This document shows, one piece after another, positions 25,686 to 34,773 of a stretch of DNA of 64,000 nucleotides. This stretch comes from Mycobacterium barrassiae (lineage in GTDB: Bacteria > Actinomycetota > Actinomycetes > Mycobacteriales > Mycobacteriaceae). Position 1 is the first letter of the stretch. The number at the start of each line of letters is the position of its first letter. The notes beneath the pieces are model-generated. The model saw only the letters and a list, made by a program, of their open reading frames with translations. It was not told the origin of the DNA and ran no database searches. The DNA lies in the NCBI RefSeq assembly GCF_025822765.1, contig NZ_JACKUK010000045.1, forward strand, positions 8,675 to 72,674, written 5' to 3'. A program made the position numbers and the translations under genes.

Positions 25686-26477
25686 CTAGGCCGGCGAGAG
25701 CAATATCTGGGCCAGGCGCGTTGTCGTTTCAACGCCGTCTTCGTAGCCGCCCTCCCCTTCGAGTGAGTTCATGATTGCCAAGGTGTAGCGCTGTTGTGGA
25801 CCCGCGAAACCGACGCTGTTGACCACCCACCCGCCTTGCTCCTGTGACCATCCGTTCTTGTTGCCCGGAGACATTTCCGCACCCGCGCCCCACACGCCCC
25901 ATTGTTGGTTTGAATCGAGGTGCTGCATCTCCGCGACAATCGCCGCGCTCTGCGCCGGCGGCAATTTGGTGAGTGTGTAGTTCATCAGTCGGTCGAGGTC
26001 GTCACTCGTCGATTTTTGGAAACCCCAGTAGGGATACGTTTCGCTGAACCCTTGTTGCGCCTGCAGACTGGTCAGTCCATAGGCGGGGAAATTGCGGTTG
26101 AACGCCATGTTGTCGGGTCCGCTGTAGCGCTTCCAGAGCGTATCGGCGGCGTCGCTGTCAGAGGAATGCATCATGTCGGCCATGAGTTGGCTGTCGGCCG
26201 GACTCAAACTGATTTGGCCAGCGCGCGCCCGCGTCAACAGATCCACCACCATCGCGAGTTTGATGGTGGACGCGGTCCATCTCATCGTGCCGGCGGCGTC
26301 GTTGCGGTGCGCCTGTCCAGTTGTGCGGTCGCGGAACACATAGCCGACGGTGCCAGGACGAGTGGTGAGGTAGGCCTCTGCCTGCGCAATACGCTGGACC
26401 ATGTCCGCGTTCGCGACGGGCGTCGGGACGACGAGCAGCACCACCAGTGCGACAAGTCCAGTCGCTAGCGCCTTCAC
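25686..26477 (-). CDS. secreted serine beta-lactamase-like hydrolase
   Basis: This gene encodes 263 aa. A signal peptide (LATGLVALVVLLVVPTPVANA) is followed by a class-A beta-lactamase/PBP-type fold: SxxK in 'RWTASTIKLAMVVDLL', an SDS triad in 'MHSSDSDAADTLW' in place of SDN, and 'GNKNGWSQ' at the KTG position. No Glu166-type ExxLN motif is obvious, so it may be a carboxypeptidase or a weak beta-lactamase. A full 19-bp dyad lies 64-82 bases upstream, which fits BlaI-type control. LppW-like mycobacterial serine hydrolases are the nearest family I recall. Confidence 0.72.
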   Translation of the reverse strand: MKALATGLVALVVLLVVPTPVANADMVQRIAQAEAYLTTRPGTVGYVFRDRTTGQAHRNDAAGTMRWTASTIKLAMVVDLLTRARAGQISLSPADSQLMADMMHSSDSDAADTLWKRYSGPDNMAFNRNFPAYGLTSLQAQQGFSETYPYWGFQKSTSDDLDRLMNYTLTKLPPAQSAAIVAEMQHLDSNQQWGVWGAGAEMSPGNKNGWSQEQGGWVVNSVGFAGPQQRYTLAIMNSLEGEGGYEDGVETTTRLAQILLSPA

Positions 26478-26540
26478 AGGTTCAGCTTCTCAGTCCCTTC
26501 CGCATGTTGGCCTAAGGCACGCCGCTGCCGACACCGCTTC

Positions 26541-26559
26541 CTACTGCTCGTCTACGTAG
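26541..26559. promoter_or_regulatory. 19-bp dyad operator
   Basis: CTACTGCTCGTCTACGTAG lies upstream of the minus-strand serine hydrolase and just after the CadD stop. Full CTAC-N11-GTAG match. Confidence 0.65.
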
Positions 26560-26606
26560 GTGTGGTCGACGAGCCTTATCGTGTCGGCCAGCAGTGGCCG
26601 CAATCC

Positions 26607-27200
26607 TCAAAAAGCGAGGCCGCTCACCAGGATGAAGATGCCCAGGCTGAGCAGAACGATGGGGAATAGCACGTGTTCCCAGCGTTCGAGGACGTCGGCG
26701 ATCGGCTGGCGGGTAGCGACGAATCTGGCGGCGAGAACCAGCACTGCGACGAGGACGAGGAAGACGACACAGTAGGCCACTACCGCCGCGGGTACGACGT
26801 TGAGGAAGACGGGAACGTAGACGCCGATGTTGTCGCCGCCATTGGCGAAAGTAACTCCTGCGACAGCCCAAATACCGACGTTCTTGCCTGCGATCCCTCC
26901 ATCGTTGTCATCTTCATCGTTGCCGCGCCGCGCTTCCCATGCCGCCCGCAGTCCCAGGGCTAAGGGGATAAGTCCGAAATAGGGGACCACTTCGGAAGGA
27001 AGGAATGCCCCTGCGCCGACCGTCACAAGTACCGCCGCACCCAGGATGCCCGCGAAACCTAGGTACTGGCCTGCGGTGATCCGTGCCGTTGTCCCGCGCT
27101 GCCCCGCGCCGCGCGCAAAGAACAGCGAGAGCACGATGATGTCGTCGACGTTGGTGGCGATGAACAAGCCGATTGCGGGCAGAACCGAAGACAGCATCAT
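26607..27200 (-). CDS. cadD: CadD-family cadmium resistance transporter
   Basis: This gene encodes about 197 aa from ATG 27200. It has about five or six membrane segments with the family motifs 'GLFIATNVDDIIVLSLFFA' and 'FANGGDNIGVYVPVF', whose acidic residues are conserved in CadD transporters. These proteins export or sequester cadmium. An acidic loop (GNDEDDNDGG) lies between segments 3 and 4. The gene follows the CtpG-type ATPase and CmtR-type sensor, reading in the same direction, so the three form a cadmium/lead/zinc resistance unit. Confidence 0.85.
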   Translation of the reverse strand: MMLSSVLPAIGLFIATNVDDIIVLSLFFARGAGQRGTTARITAGQYLGFAGILGAAVLVTVGAGAFLPSEVVPYFGLIPLALGLRAAWEARRGNDEDDNDGGIAGKNVGIWAVAGVTFANGGDNIGVYVPVFLNVVPAAVVAYCVVFLVLVAVLVLAARFVATRQPIADVLERWEHVLFPIVLLSLGIFILVSGLAF

Positions 27201-27294
27201 GTGCAAGTCGCGGTGTCTCCGGGATCGCGTGCACACCCGACGATCGACGCGACTACGAATGCCTCGGCGAGAGCGAAGGCGGATCTGCCGGCAT

Positions 27295-29265
27295 TCACTG
27301 ACCTGCGCCCACCGGCGCCGCGGAAATCCGGCTCACGGAGCGCTCCCCCGGCGCGGTGACCAGCACTGTGGCGCGGCCGGCCCGGACACCGTTGGCGATG
27401 ACGACGATTTCGGCGACCTCATGGACCAGCACGACGGCGGCTAGGCCGAGAATGCCGAGCAGCGCCAGCGGAATCAATACAGCGATCAGTCCCAGTGATA
27501 GGCCGACGTTTTGCAGCATTATCCGGCGGGCCCGGCGCGCGTGGGTGAAAGTTTGCGGCAGGTGCCGTAGATCTTCGCCCATCAACGCCACGTCGGCGGT
27601 TTCGATGGCCACGTCGGTGCCCATCGCGCCCATGGCGATACCGAGGTCGGCGGTAGCCAGCGCGGGGGCGTCGTTGACGCCGTCGCCGACCATGGCGGTG
27701 GAGCGCTCGGCGCGCAGCGCTTCGATCAGCCGCGCTTTGTCCTCCGGCCGAAGTTCGGCGTGCACGGCGTCGATGCCGACGTCCTTGGCCAGTGCGGCCG
27801 CGGTTGCGTGGTTGTCGCCGGTGAGCATCGCGACGTGGTAGCCGTCGCGATGCAGTTGGGCGACGACGTCGGCGGCCTCGGGGCGCAGTTCGTCGCGCAC
27901 GGCGATCGCTCCGATCACCCGCGCGTTGTCCTCGACGAGGACGGCGGTCGCGCCGGCCTGTTGCATGCGCGCCACATCGCTGGCCAGTGATCCGGCGTCG
28001 AGCCAGCCGGGGCGGCCCAGACGGATGGTGTGTCCGTCGCGGCGGCCGGTGAGCCCGGCGCCGGTCACGGCCGCCACATCAGTGGCTGGGATGACGTCAT
28101 CGACGGCGGAAAGGATCGCCGCGGCCAACGGGTGTTCGCTGCGCGCTTCCAGGGCCGCCGCCAGGTCCAGAACCTGTTCGCGGGTGGCGCCGTCGGCGAC
28201 GGCTACATCAATGACAGCGGGCCGGTTGGCGGTCAGGGTGCCGGTCTTGTCGAGAGCCACACCGCGGACGGCACCCATAGCCTCGAGTGCGGCGCCGCCC
28301 TTGACCAGGGCGCCAAGCTTGCTGGCGGCGCCGATCGCCGCGACCACGGTGACCGGCACCGAAATCGCCAAGGCGCACGGCGAGGCCGCGACCAGCACCA
28401 CCAGCGCGCGTTCAATCCAGGTGGTCGGGTCACCGAGCAGGCTGCCGATCACCGCGATCAGCGTCGCGGCGATCATTACCCCGGGCACGAGGGGTTTGGC
28501 GATGCGATCGGCCAGGCGCTGCGAGGCGCCCTTTCGGGATTGTTCGGCCTCCACGATGCGCACGATGCGGGCCAGCGAGTTGTCCTCGGCGGTGGTGGTG
28601 ACCTCGACCTCCAGCACGCCCGTGCCGTTGATCGACCCGGCGAACACCTCGGCACCGGGTCCTGCTTCGACGGGCACCGATTCACCGGTGATGGCCGAAA
28701 CGTCCAGCGCGGTGCGCCCTTCGCGAATGACCCCGTCGGTGGCGATCCGCTCGCCTGGCTTGACCAGCATACGGTCGCCGACCCTTAATTCGCCTGATGC
28801 GACAACGGTTTCGGTGCCCTCACGCAGCACGGTGGCCTCATCGGGCACCAGCGACAGTAGTGCGCGTAGGCCGCGGCGGGTGCGCGCTAGGGAGTACTCC
28901 TCTAGGCCTTCGCTGATGGAGAACAGGAACGCCAGCATGGCGGCCTCGCCGACCTCGCCGAGGATGACCGCGCCCACGGCGGCGATGGTCATCAGCGTGC
29001 CGACGCCGATTTTGCCCTTGGCCAGCCGCTTGAGCGTGGAGGGGACGAAGGTGTAGGCGCCGACGACCAGGGCCAGCGCTTCTAGCGTGAGCACCACTGG
29101 GCGTGCGGCATCAGCGAACCCGGCGATCAAAGCGGCCAGCAGCAGCACCCCCGAAATGGCGGCGAACTGCAGTTCGCGCACTTGCCACAGGCGTTCGGGC
29201 TCGTGCTCCTCGGCCTGTTCGTCGGTGGTGGGTTCGTCGTGGCCGCAGCCGCACGCGTCGCTCAT
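27295..29265 (-). CDS. ctpG: P1B-type heavy-metal ATPase, CtpG-like
   Basis: This gene encodes 656 aa. It has a short Cys/His N-terminus (CGCGHDE), then the full P-type set: 'ITGESVPVE' (TGES), transport motif 'SPCALA' instead of CPC, phosphorylation site 'DKTGTLTAN', 'EHPLAAAI', 'GDGVNDAPAL', and 'HEVAEIVVIANG' in the last membrane segment. This is the CtpG type known from M. tuberculosis, induced by cadmium and related ions. It overlaps the CmtR-type gene by 4 bases (ATGA), so sensor and pump are co-transcribed. Confidence 0.88.
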   Translation of the reverse strand: MSDACGCGHDEPTTDEQAEEHEPERLWQVRELQFAAISGVLLLAALIAGFADAARPVVLTLEALALVVGAYTFVPSTLKRLAKGKIGVGTLMTIAAVGAVILGEVGEAAMLAFLFSISEGLEEYSLARTRRGLRALLSLVPDEATVLREGTETVVASGELRVGDRMLVKPGERIATDGVIREGRTALDVSAITGESVPVEAGPGAEVFAGSINGTGVLEVEVTTTAEDNSLARIVRIVEAEQSRKGASQRLADRIAKPLVPGVMIAATLIAVIGSLLGDPTTWIERALVVLVAASPCALAISVPVTVVAAIGAASKLGALVKGGAALEAMGAVRGVALDKTGTLTANRPAVIDVAVADGATREQVLDLAAALEARSEHPLAAAILSAVDDVIPATDVAAVTGAGLTGRRDGHTIRLGRPGWLDAGSLASDVARMQQAGATAVLVEDNARVIGAIAVRDELRPEAADVVAQLHRDGYHVAMLTGDNHATAAALAKDVGIDAVHAELRPEDKARLIEALRAERSTAMVGDGVNDAPALATADLGIAMGAMGTDVAIETADVALMGEDLRHLPQTFTHARRARRIMLQNVGLSLGLIAVLIPLALLGILGLAAVVLVHEVAEIVVIANGVRAGRATVLVTAPGERSVSRISAAPVGAGQ

Positions 29266-29648
29266 TTACTTCCCCTCGTCTTGGTCGTTGCCCCGGCGCG
29301 GATTCCGTAGGTGGGGCACAGCGCCACCTTGTTGCCGGTGGCGGCCAGCAGCGTCTCGGCCGAGGCCAGCAGATCCATCAGCTCCGGGCGGGTCAGCGAG
29401 TAGAACATTTGCCGCCCTTCGGGACGGCCGGTGACCAGGCCGCACTCGCGCAGACAGGCCAGGTGCGCCGACACGGTCGACTGCGCCGCTCCCAGCAGGC
29501 CGGTCAGATCCACCACGCGGGCTTCGCCTTCGGTGAGTCGCTCCAGGATCGCCAGCCGGGTCGGGTCGGACAGGCCGTGAAACAGCGCCACAGCCGGTGC
29601 CAGGTCTGTGGTGGGTCGCGTTGAGGATCCCCCCGTTGTCATCGCCAT
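29262..29648 (-). CDS. cmtR: ArsR/SmtB-family metal sensor, CmtR-like
   Basis: This gene encodes about 128 aa from ATG 29648. The winged-helix core is 'LSDPTRLAILERLTEGEARVVDLTGLLGAAQSTVSAHLACLRECGLV', where the Cys pair in 'HLACLREC' and a later Cys in 'ALCPTYG' match the Cd/Pb ligands of M. tuberculosis CmtR in the DNA-recognition region. Metal binding would release DNA and turn on ctpG and probably cadD. It is the first gene of the operon. Confidence 0.82.
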   Translation of the reverse strand: MAMTTGGSSTRPTTDLAPAVALFHGLSDPTRLAILERLTEGEARVVDLTGLLGAAQSTVSAHLACLRECGLVTGRPEGRQMFYSLTRPELMDLLASAETLLAATGNKVALCPTYGIRAGATTKTRGSK

Positions 29649-29933
29649 TCGACGATGATAGCGTGCGAGGTGCATCGATCGTCAAATTACGGTGATAGCG
29701 TTCACTGGCGCTGATTCGGGAGGCGGAGAAGATCCAGTAGGAAACGCACGCGGTGGTGGATCTTGGCGGGGTCGCTGATCGCGGGTTCGACATCACGATC
29801 ATGAACGTGGCGTCTGCTCGACACACAACTTACCCGTTCTCGGGCCGAAAAGCGTTCGGTCACAACCCAATCAGTGGACCGAGCGGTGGGATGACTCGAA
29901 CACCGTCGTCGATCGTAGAAAGGGGTGGCTGCG

Positions 29934-30566
29934 ATGTTGATGAACCGGGCCGAGATCGGGCTGGTGAATTCGCCGCCGCGGCGCTGGCTGCAACGCATCT
30001 ATGAGGTGCCGGTGCTGCTGCGGTTTGGCGGTCGCCTGCTGCCCGGCACACCAGCCTTGGAGATCGGGTGTGGGTCCGGATACGGCTTGGAGCTGATCTT
30101 GGAACGGTTCGGGGCGGGTACCGCGGACGCGGTGGATCTGGACCCGGCGATGATCCATCGCGCCGGCCGGCGCCTCGCCCGCTACGGGGATCGGGTCCGG
30201 CTGGCCCAGGGCAGCGCCACCGATCTGCGCACCGCACTGGATGCCGACGACGACAGCTACGGCGGGGTCTTCGATTTCGGGATCGTGCACCACATCCAGG
30301 ACTGGCGAAAAGCCATCGCCGAAGTCGCCCGGGTGATCGCACCGGGTGGGCGGTTTTACTTCGAGGAGGTCACCTCGCACGCCCTGGCGCGCCCCATCTA
30401 CCGGCGGCTGTTCGATCACCCCACCGACGACCGATTCAGCGCCGAACAGTTCCTCGATGAACTGGCCCACCACGGCCTGGTGGTGCTCGGATCGCTCACC
30501 CGAATCCAGGGTGATTACCTGCTCGGCGCTGCAACCAAGCCCGTGCCCACCGGGGGTGAGCGGTGA
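29934..30566 (+). CDS. class I SAM-dependent methyltransferase
   Basis: This gene encodes about 210 aa. GAAAGGGGTGGCTGCG precedes ATG 29934. The SAM motif I is 'ALEIGCGSGYGLELIL', with the acidic residue in 'DAVDLDPAMI' and the post-motif 'GIVHHIQDWRKAIAEVARVIAPGGRFYFEEV'. A small-molecule methyltransferase is likely. It overlaps the next gene by TGATG, so a membrane isoprenylcysteine-type methyltransferase is co-translated. The pair is divergent from the CmtR-CtpG-CadD operon. Substrate unknown; detoxification by methylation is a guess. Confidence 0.75.
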   Translation: MLMNRAEIGLVNSPPRRWLQRIYEVPVLLRFGGRLLPGTPALEIGCGSGYGLELILERFGAGTADAVDLDPAMIHRAGRRLARYGDRVRLAQGSATDLRTALDADDDSYGGVFDFGIVHHIQDWRKAIAEVARVIAPGGRFYFEEVTSHALARPIYRRLFDHPTDDRFSAEQFLDELAHHGLVVLGSLTRIQGDYLLGAATKPVPTGGER

Positions 30567-31192
30567 TGGCGAATGCTGTGCTGGCCCTGTTCGCCGCCAT
30601 GATGTTGGTGATGGGCGCCCTGCGCGCAGCGATTCAACGGCGCCACACCGGAGAGATCGGCACGCGGCGCTCGATGCGCCCTGACGGCTCCCTGGAGTGG
30701 TGGGCGCTGGCCGGAACCGACCTCGGTTGGCTGACTGTGGGGATCGGGGCACCCGTCGCCGACTTGGCCGGCATGTCGCCGCTGGCGATCTTGGATCATT
30801 CGATGCTGCGCGGGGTCGGTGTCGCGGTAGCAGTGCTCGGCATAGTCTTGGCCTTCGCCGCTCAAATGGCCATGGGCGCGTCCTGGCGGACCGGGATCGA
30901 CGAGGCGGAACGCACGACTCTGGTAACCACCGGTGCCTTCCGGGTCGTTCGCAACCCGGTCTTCGCCGCCGCAACTGTCGCGTTTATCGGCCTGGCGCTC
31001 ATGGTGCCCAACGCGGTGGCAGTCGCCGGGCTGGTGGTTTCCGTGATCGGCATAGAAGCACAGGTGCGCTTCGCCGAAGAGCCCTACCTACGCCGCGTCC
31101 ACGGCGTGGCCTACACCAGCTACGCCTCCCGCGTGGGTCGCTTCCTACCCGGGATCGGACGCCTGCAACCCGAACACCAGTACCGGAGCTAA
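30566..31192 (+). CDS. isoprenylcysteine carboxyl methyltransferase-family membrane protein
   Basis: This gene encodes about 208 aa with four or five membrane segments. The C-terminal family core is 'LVTTGAFRVVRNPVFAAATVAFIGLALM', then 'QVRFAEEPYLRRVHGVAYTSYASRVGRFLPGIG', which matches the ICMT/PEMT-type SAM pocket (RNP and E.YL motifs). In bacteria such proteins methylate lipids or small molecules, and they are often found near metal genes. It is coupled to the upstream methyltransferase. The 325 bases that follow hold only a doubtful frame (31196-31429). Confidence 0.75.
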   Translation: MANAVLALFAAMMLVMGALRAAIQRRHTGEIGTRRSMRPDGSLEWWALAGTDLGWLTVGIGAPVADLAGMSPLAILDHSMLRGVGVAVAVLGIVLAFAAQMAMGASWRTGIDEAERTTLVTTGAFRVVRNPVFAAATVAFIGLALMVPNAVAVAGLVVSVIGIEAQVRFAEEPYLRRVHGVAYTSYASRVGRFLPGIGRLQPEHQYRS

Positions 31193-31517
31193 CCGATGCG
31201 GGCGAAATGGAGCGATCCGTTGCGTTACTCACCGCGCCGTGATCGCGGGCTGCGGCCCACAAAAGTAGCCGCCAAAAGTGCTGCGTCACAACCGAATCAC
31301 TCTGGCGCTTGTTGGCGGTCGAACACCGCCGGCACAAGGATGCTCGAGGAGGTGGCACCGAATGATGCTCGAGGATCTCGCGGCCTGCTGCGAATAGCGC
31401 GCATGTCCGCCGTGGGCTTGCGGGTATGAGCGCTGCTGAGCCCGTGGCGGGTGATTCATCGGTTCAGATGCGCCGCCAGACATCAGCGCATCTGAGGGAT
31501 GATGGAGGGACGATCAG

Positions 31518-32213
31518 GTGACTGAATCGGAAAGTGTCGAGGCGACGTTCGCGTTCGTCGATCTGTCTGGGTTCAGCGTCCTGACTGAAATGTGCGGTGA
31601 TGAACAGGCGGCCAGTCTGGCCGGCCGCCTGCTTGCCGTGACCCGTGACTCGCTATGGCCGGGCGTCACCATCGTCAAGACGATGGGTGATGCGGTCATG
31701 CTGCGCTCCAGCAAGCCCGAGCAGATGGTGGCGACCATCCTGCAGCTTGCTGACCGGGCCGCCGATGAGGACGGCTTCCTTGCACTGCGGGCTGGCATTC
31801 ACCACGGCAGCGCGGTGCACCGCGACAACGACTACTTCGGACACGGCGTGAATGTGGCCGCCCGCATCACGGCGCTGGCCGGCGCCGGGCAGGCTGTGGT
31901 CACCGACAATGTTCGTCAGGCCTGCGCGCAGCTTGGTCTATCGCCAGATCCATTGGGCGCCAAGAAACTCCGCAACATTGCGACACCGATGGAGGTGTAC
32001 GCGGTGTGCCTGCCGGCGGCTCGCTACCCAACCGACCCGGTGTGCCGCGTGCGGGTCGACCCTGGCACGGCGGCCAGCCATCTGCGTCACGCCGATCGTG
32101 ACTGGTGGTTCTGCTCACCAGAGTGCGCTCAACGATTCGCCGCCGCACCAGCGCAATACGCGAGTGTCGACACAGTCAGCGATCACCAGCAGCGTGGGAT
32201 TCCCCGGGACTGA
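31518..32213 (+). CDS. class III adenylate cyclase fused to YHS metal-binding domain (copy 1)
   Basis: This gene encodes 231 aa. GGAGGGA lies upstream of the GTG start. Residues about 10-165 are a class III nucleotide cyclase: metal Asp in 'FAFVDLSGFSVLTE' (D15), 'VKTMGDAVM' (K54, D58), and 'GVNVAARI' with the Asn and Arg of the transition-state pair. All key residues appear present. Residues about 175-215 form a YHS domain, 'YPTDPVCRVRV' ... 'WWFCSPECAQRFAAAP', a Cys-based metal site. It has no membrane segment. A metal-gated cAMP source is the obvious reading but is inference. A paralog lies at 40641-41318. Confidence 0.82.
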   Translation: MTESESVEATFAFVDLSGFSVLTEMCGDEQAASLAGRLLAVTRDSLWPGVTIVKTMGDAVMLRSSKPEQMVATILQLADRAADEDGFLALRAGIHHGSAVHRDNDYFGHGVNVAARITALAGAGQAVVTDNVRQACAQLGLSPDPLGAKKLRNIATPMEVYAVCLPAARYPTDPVCRVRVDPGTAASHLRHADRDWWFCSPECAQRFAAAPAQYASVDTVSDHQQRGIPRD

Positions 32214-32243
32214 GCGCCAATCCGGCTCACCTGGCGCCGTGGC

Positions 32244-33647
32244 TCAGATCGATTGGCGCTGTTGTCTTTCAGCTGCGGCGTGGGTCTGCGCCCATGCGTT
32301 GTAACCGCCGATCAGGTCGCTCACGCGTCCGAATCCGTCGGCCCGCATCATGGAGGCGGCCACACTGGATCTCCAGCCGCCGGCGCAGTGCACCACGATC
32401 GGCTTGTCACCGGCAATGTGCGCCAGTTGGGTGCGCAGTTGTGCCAGCGGGATGTGCACCGCGCCAGGTATCGTCCCGGCTTCGCGTTCGCTGGGATTGC
32501 GGATGTCGATCACCGTCACCGCATGCGCAACCCGCAGGCGGTCGAGCTCAGCGACATCGATTCGCGGTGCGGGTTGAACAAGGTCGGTCAGCTCGGCGGG
32601 GAAATTTCCGTCATGCGCGACGGTGAGATAGCCGATCACGTTGTCGGAGCCGACTCGGGCCAGCCGCATGGCCGCCAGCTGCTCCTCACCGGGATAGGTG
32701 ACCAGCGCGATGGTCGCACCCACCTCGGCAACCATGCCGCCGGTCTCGGCGAAGCGGCCGTCGAAACCGACGTTGACCGATCCGCGGAGATGACCGGCAG
32801 CGAAGTCGTCTACCGACCGGGCATCCACCACGCGGACACCGGCCGCCAGAGCGGACCGCAGCTGGGCCGCGGTCAGTTCGGGGATGTTGCGGTGCTGATC
32901 CAGCAGTGGATGCACGCGTTTGTTCATCGCGGCGTCAACCGAGAAATAGGCGGGCGCCGCCGGCTGGCCGTGGGTGATCAGCTCCACGAATTCGGCCTCG
33001 GTCATCGGCTGCGCCGACGGGTTGGTGCGGCGCTGCACACCGATGGTTGAGGTGAGTTCAGCAGAGAGGTTCTTGCCGCACGACGACCCGGCGCCGTGGG
33101 CCGGCATCACCGTGACGTGGTCGGGCAGCCTTAGCAGCCGGTCGTGGATGGTTCGATACATCGCCCGAGCCAGGTCGGTAGTTGAGCCATCACCAAGGTT
33201 GGCCAGGTCCGGGCGGCCCACATCGCCGATGAACAGCGCGTCGCCGGTCAGCACCGCGACCGGGTCGACCCCGGCACGTTCACGCACCAGGACGCTGATC
33301 GATTCCCAGGTGTGCCCGGGGGTGGAGAGGATCTCCAGGTCGACCTCACCGAGCGAGAGGTGCTGCCCGTCAGACAACCGGCGGATCGGGTAGTCGGTCT
33401 GGGCGGCCGCGCCGAAGCCGATCCACGCCCCGGTGGCCTGCACCAATTCCAGGTGACCGGAGACGAAGTCGGCGTGAAAGTGGGTGTTGATTACGCCTTC
33501 GATTGTCAAACCGTGTTTGGCGGCGTCGTCGAGGTATTCGGTGATGTCGCGGCGCGGGTCGACAACGACTGCGCGCCCGGTGGTTTCGTCGCCGACCAGA
33601 TACGACGCGTGCGACAGGCACTCGATGTAGTACTGCTCCAGAATCAT
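32244..33647 (-). CDS. persulfide dioxygenase-rhodanese fusion (CstB/ETHE1-like)
   Basis: This gene encodes 467 aa. The metallo-beta-lactamase part (about 1-240) has 'NTHFHADFVSGH' and 'STPGHTWESISVL', the mononuclear iron site of ETHE1-type persulfide dioxygenases. Two rhodanese domains follow. The first (about 255-350) lacks a catalytic Cys (ALVTYPGEEQ); the second has 'VVHCAGGWRSSVAAS'. The enzyme oxidises persulfides formed from sulfide to thiosulfate or sulfite. It is divergent from a TauE/SafE permease, with CsoR-type N4 boxes between them, so it belongs to a CstR-controlled sulfide detoxification unit. Confidence 0.88.
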   Translation of the reverse strand: MILEQYYIECLSHASYLVGDETTGRAVVVDPRRDITEYLDDAAKHGLTIEGVINTHFHADFVSGHLELVQATGAWIGFGAAAQTDYPIRRLSDGQHLSLGEVDLEILSTPGHTWESISVLVRERAGVDPVAVLTGDALFIGDVGRPDLANLGDGSTTDLARAMYRTIHDRLLRLPDHVTVMPAHGAGSSCGKNLSAELTSTIGVQRRTNPSAQPMTEAEFVELITHGQPAAPAYFSVDAAMNKRVHPLLDQHRNIPELTAAQLRSALAAGVRVVDARSVDDFAAGHLRGSVNVGFDGRFAETGGMVAEVGATIALVTYPGEEQLAAMRLARVGSDNVIGYLTVAHDGNFPAELTDLVQPAPRIDVAELDRLRVAHAVTVIDIRNPSEREAGTIPGAVHIPLAQLRTQLAHIAGDKPIVVHCAGGWRSSVAASMMRADGFGRVSDLIGGYNAWAQTHAAAERQQRQSI

Positions 33648-33734
33648 CCGTCCGTCCTCCTATGTCCCGCGGATACGCAGAAACCCGTGCGGTCTCAGCC
33701 GATACCCCTGGCGCATTCCGGCGTCATCCGATGT

Positions 33735-33783
33735 ATACCCAGGGGGGTATCAACTACTATAGCCCGCATACCCCCCGAGGTAT
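33735..33783. promoter_or_regulatory. two CsoR/CstR-type operators, N4 class
   Basis: 33736-33749 has TACCC and GGGTA separated by 4 bases, inside a longer ATACCC...GGGGTAT. 33768-33783 is a second imperfect palindrome, ATACCCCCCGAGGTAT. They lie between the divergent dioxygenase and TauE genes and probably serve both. Confidence 0.65.
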
Positions 33784-33878
33784 TCCGGAGATGGCGCGGT
33801 TCGGTCCCGGCCCCGACAGACAGGACGACACGAGATGTTGAACAAGGCGAGGTTCGAATCTGCCGCGATGAGGTCGCC

Positions 33879-34751
33879 ATGATGGCGTTGACCGTCGCCT
33901 TGGCCGTGTTGGTCGGGGTCGCGCTGGGGCTGCTGGGCGGGGGCGGCGCGATCCTGACCGTCCCGCTGCTGGCCTATGTCGGGGGCCTGGACGCCACGCA
34001 GGCGATCGCAAGTTCGCTTCTGGTGATCGCGGTCACCAGCGCGGTCGGCGCGATCGCCCATGTGCGGGCCGGGCGGGTGCGGTGGGGCGTCGCGCTGCCG
34101 TTCGGCGCGGCGGCCATGACCGGGGCCGTGGGCGGCGGTCTGCTAGCCCGCTTCATTCCCGGGACCGCACTGCTGATCGCATTCGCGGTGATCATGCTCG
34201 CCGCCGGGGGTGCGATGCTGCGCGGCCGCAGCAACACCCATGCGTGCGACGCGGTCCGGCGCGTGGCCATGGTCAAGATGGCCGTGCTGGGTGTTGCCGT
34301 CGGCGCGGTCAGCGGGCTGGTCGGCGCGGGTGGCGGCTTCCTGTTGGTGCCTGCGCTGGCCGTGCTGACCGGGCTCCCGATGCCCGCCGCGGTCGGCACC
34401 TCCCTGGTGGTGATCGCGATGCAATCGTTCGCCGGTCTGACGGGGCATCTGGCCAGCGGACAGGTCTACTGGCCAATGGCCGCTGTGGTCACCGCCGCCG
34501 CCGTTGTGGGCGCTCTGATCGGCGCACGCTTTACCGGCGCGGTCGATCCCGATGCGTTGCGCACGGTCTTCGGCTGGTTCGTTCTGGTGATGGCGTCGGT
34601 GCTCCTCGCGCAGGAGACAACCCTGGCTGTCGGTGCCGCGTCTGCAGCCCTGATCATGATCGGCGTCGGCACTTATGTCACCTGCCGTCGAACCGCCTAC
34701 TGTCCCCTGCGGCGGCTCATCCCTCGCGTGCACCCAGCCGCCGCGGCCTGA
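33879..34751 (+). CDS. TauE/SafE-family sulfur-compound permease
   Basis: This gene encodes 290 aa. Start ATG 33879 or 33882 gives MALTVALAVLVGVALGLLGGGGAIL; the much longer open frame to 33312 runs antisense through the dioxygenase gene and is not real. There are seven or eight membrane segments with the duplicated family motif 'GLLGGGGAILTVPLL' and 'GLVGAGGGFLLVPAL'. Family members export sulfite or sulfonates or import sulfur anions. In CstR regulons a TauE protein accompanies the persulfide dioxygenase. The C-terminus carries a Cys pair (TCRRTAYCPLRR). Confidence 0.85.
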   Translation: MMALTVALAVLVGVALGLLGGGGAILTVPLLAYVGGLDATQAIASSLLVIAVTSAVGAIAHVRAGRVRWGVALPFGAAAMTGAVGGGLLARFIPGTALLIAFAVIMLAAGGAMLRGRSNTHACDAVRRVAMVKMAVLGVAVGAVSGLVGAGGGFLLVPALAVLTGLPMPAAVGTSLVVIAMQSFAGLTGHLASGQVYWPMAAVVTAAAVVGALIGARFTGAVDPDALRTVFGWFVLVMASVLLAQETTLAVGAASAALIMIGVGTYVTCRRTAYCPLRRLIPRVHPAAAA

Positions 34752-34773
34752 CCAGGCGAAGGCACCGGGAAGA

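Noticed and set aside
25486-25689. 67-aa frame from TTG after an orphan dyad
   Set aside because: Rare start, no ribosome site, no family and overlap with the serine hydrolase 3' end; kept only as a question in the findings.
31196-31429. 77-aa frame right after the ICMT-family gene
   Set aside because: The ATG is close to the previous stop, but the residues are Arg/Ser-rich with no fold-like pattern.
33312-33878. N-terminal extension of the TauE frame by about 190 residues
   Set aside because: It runs antisense through the well-supported dioxygenase gene and across two CsoR-type boxes; the membrane protein begins at 33879.
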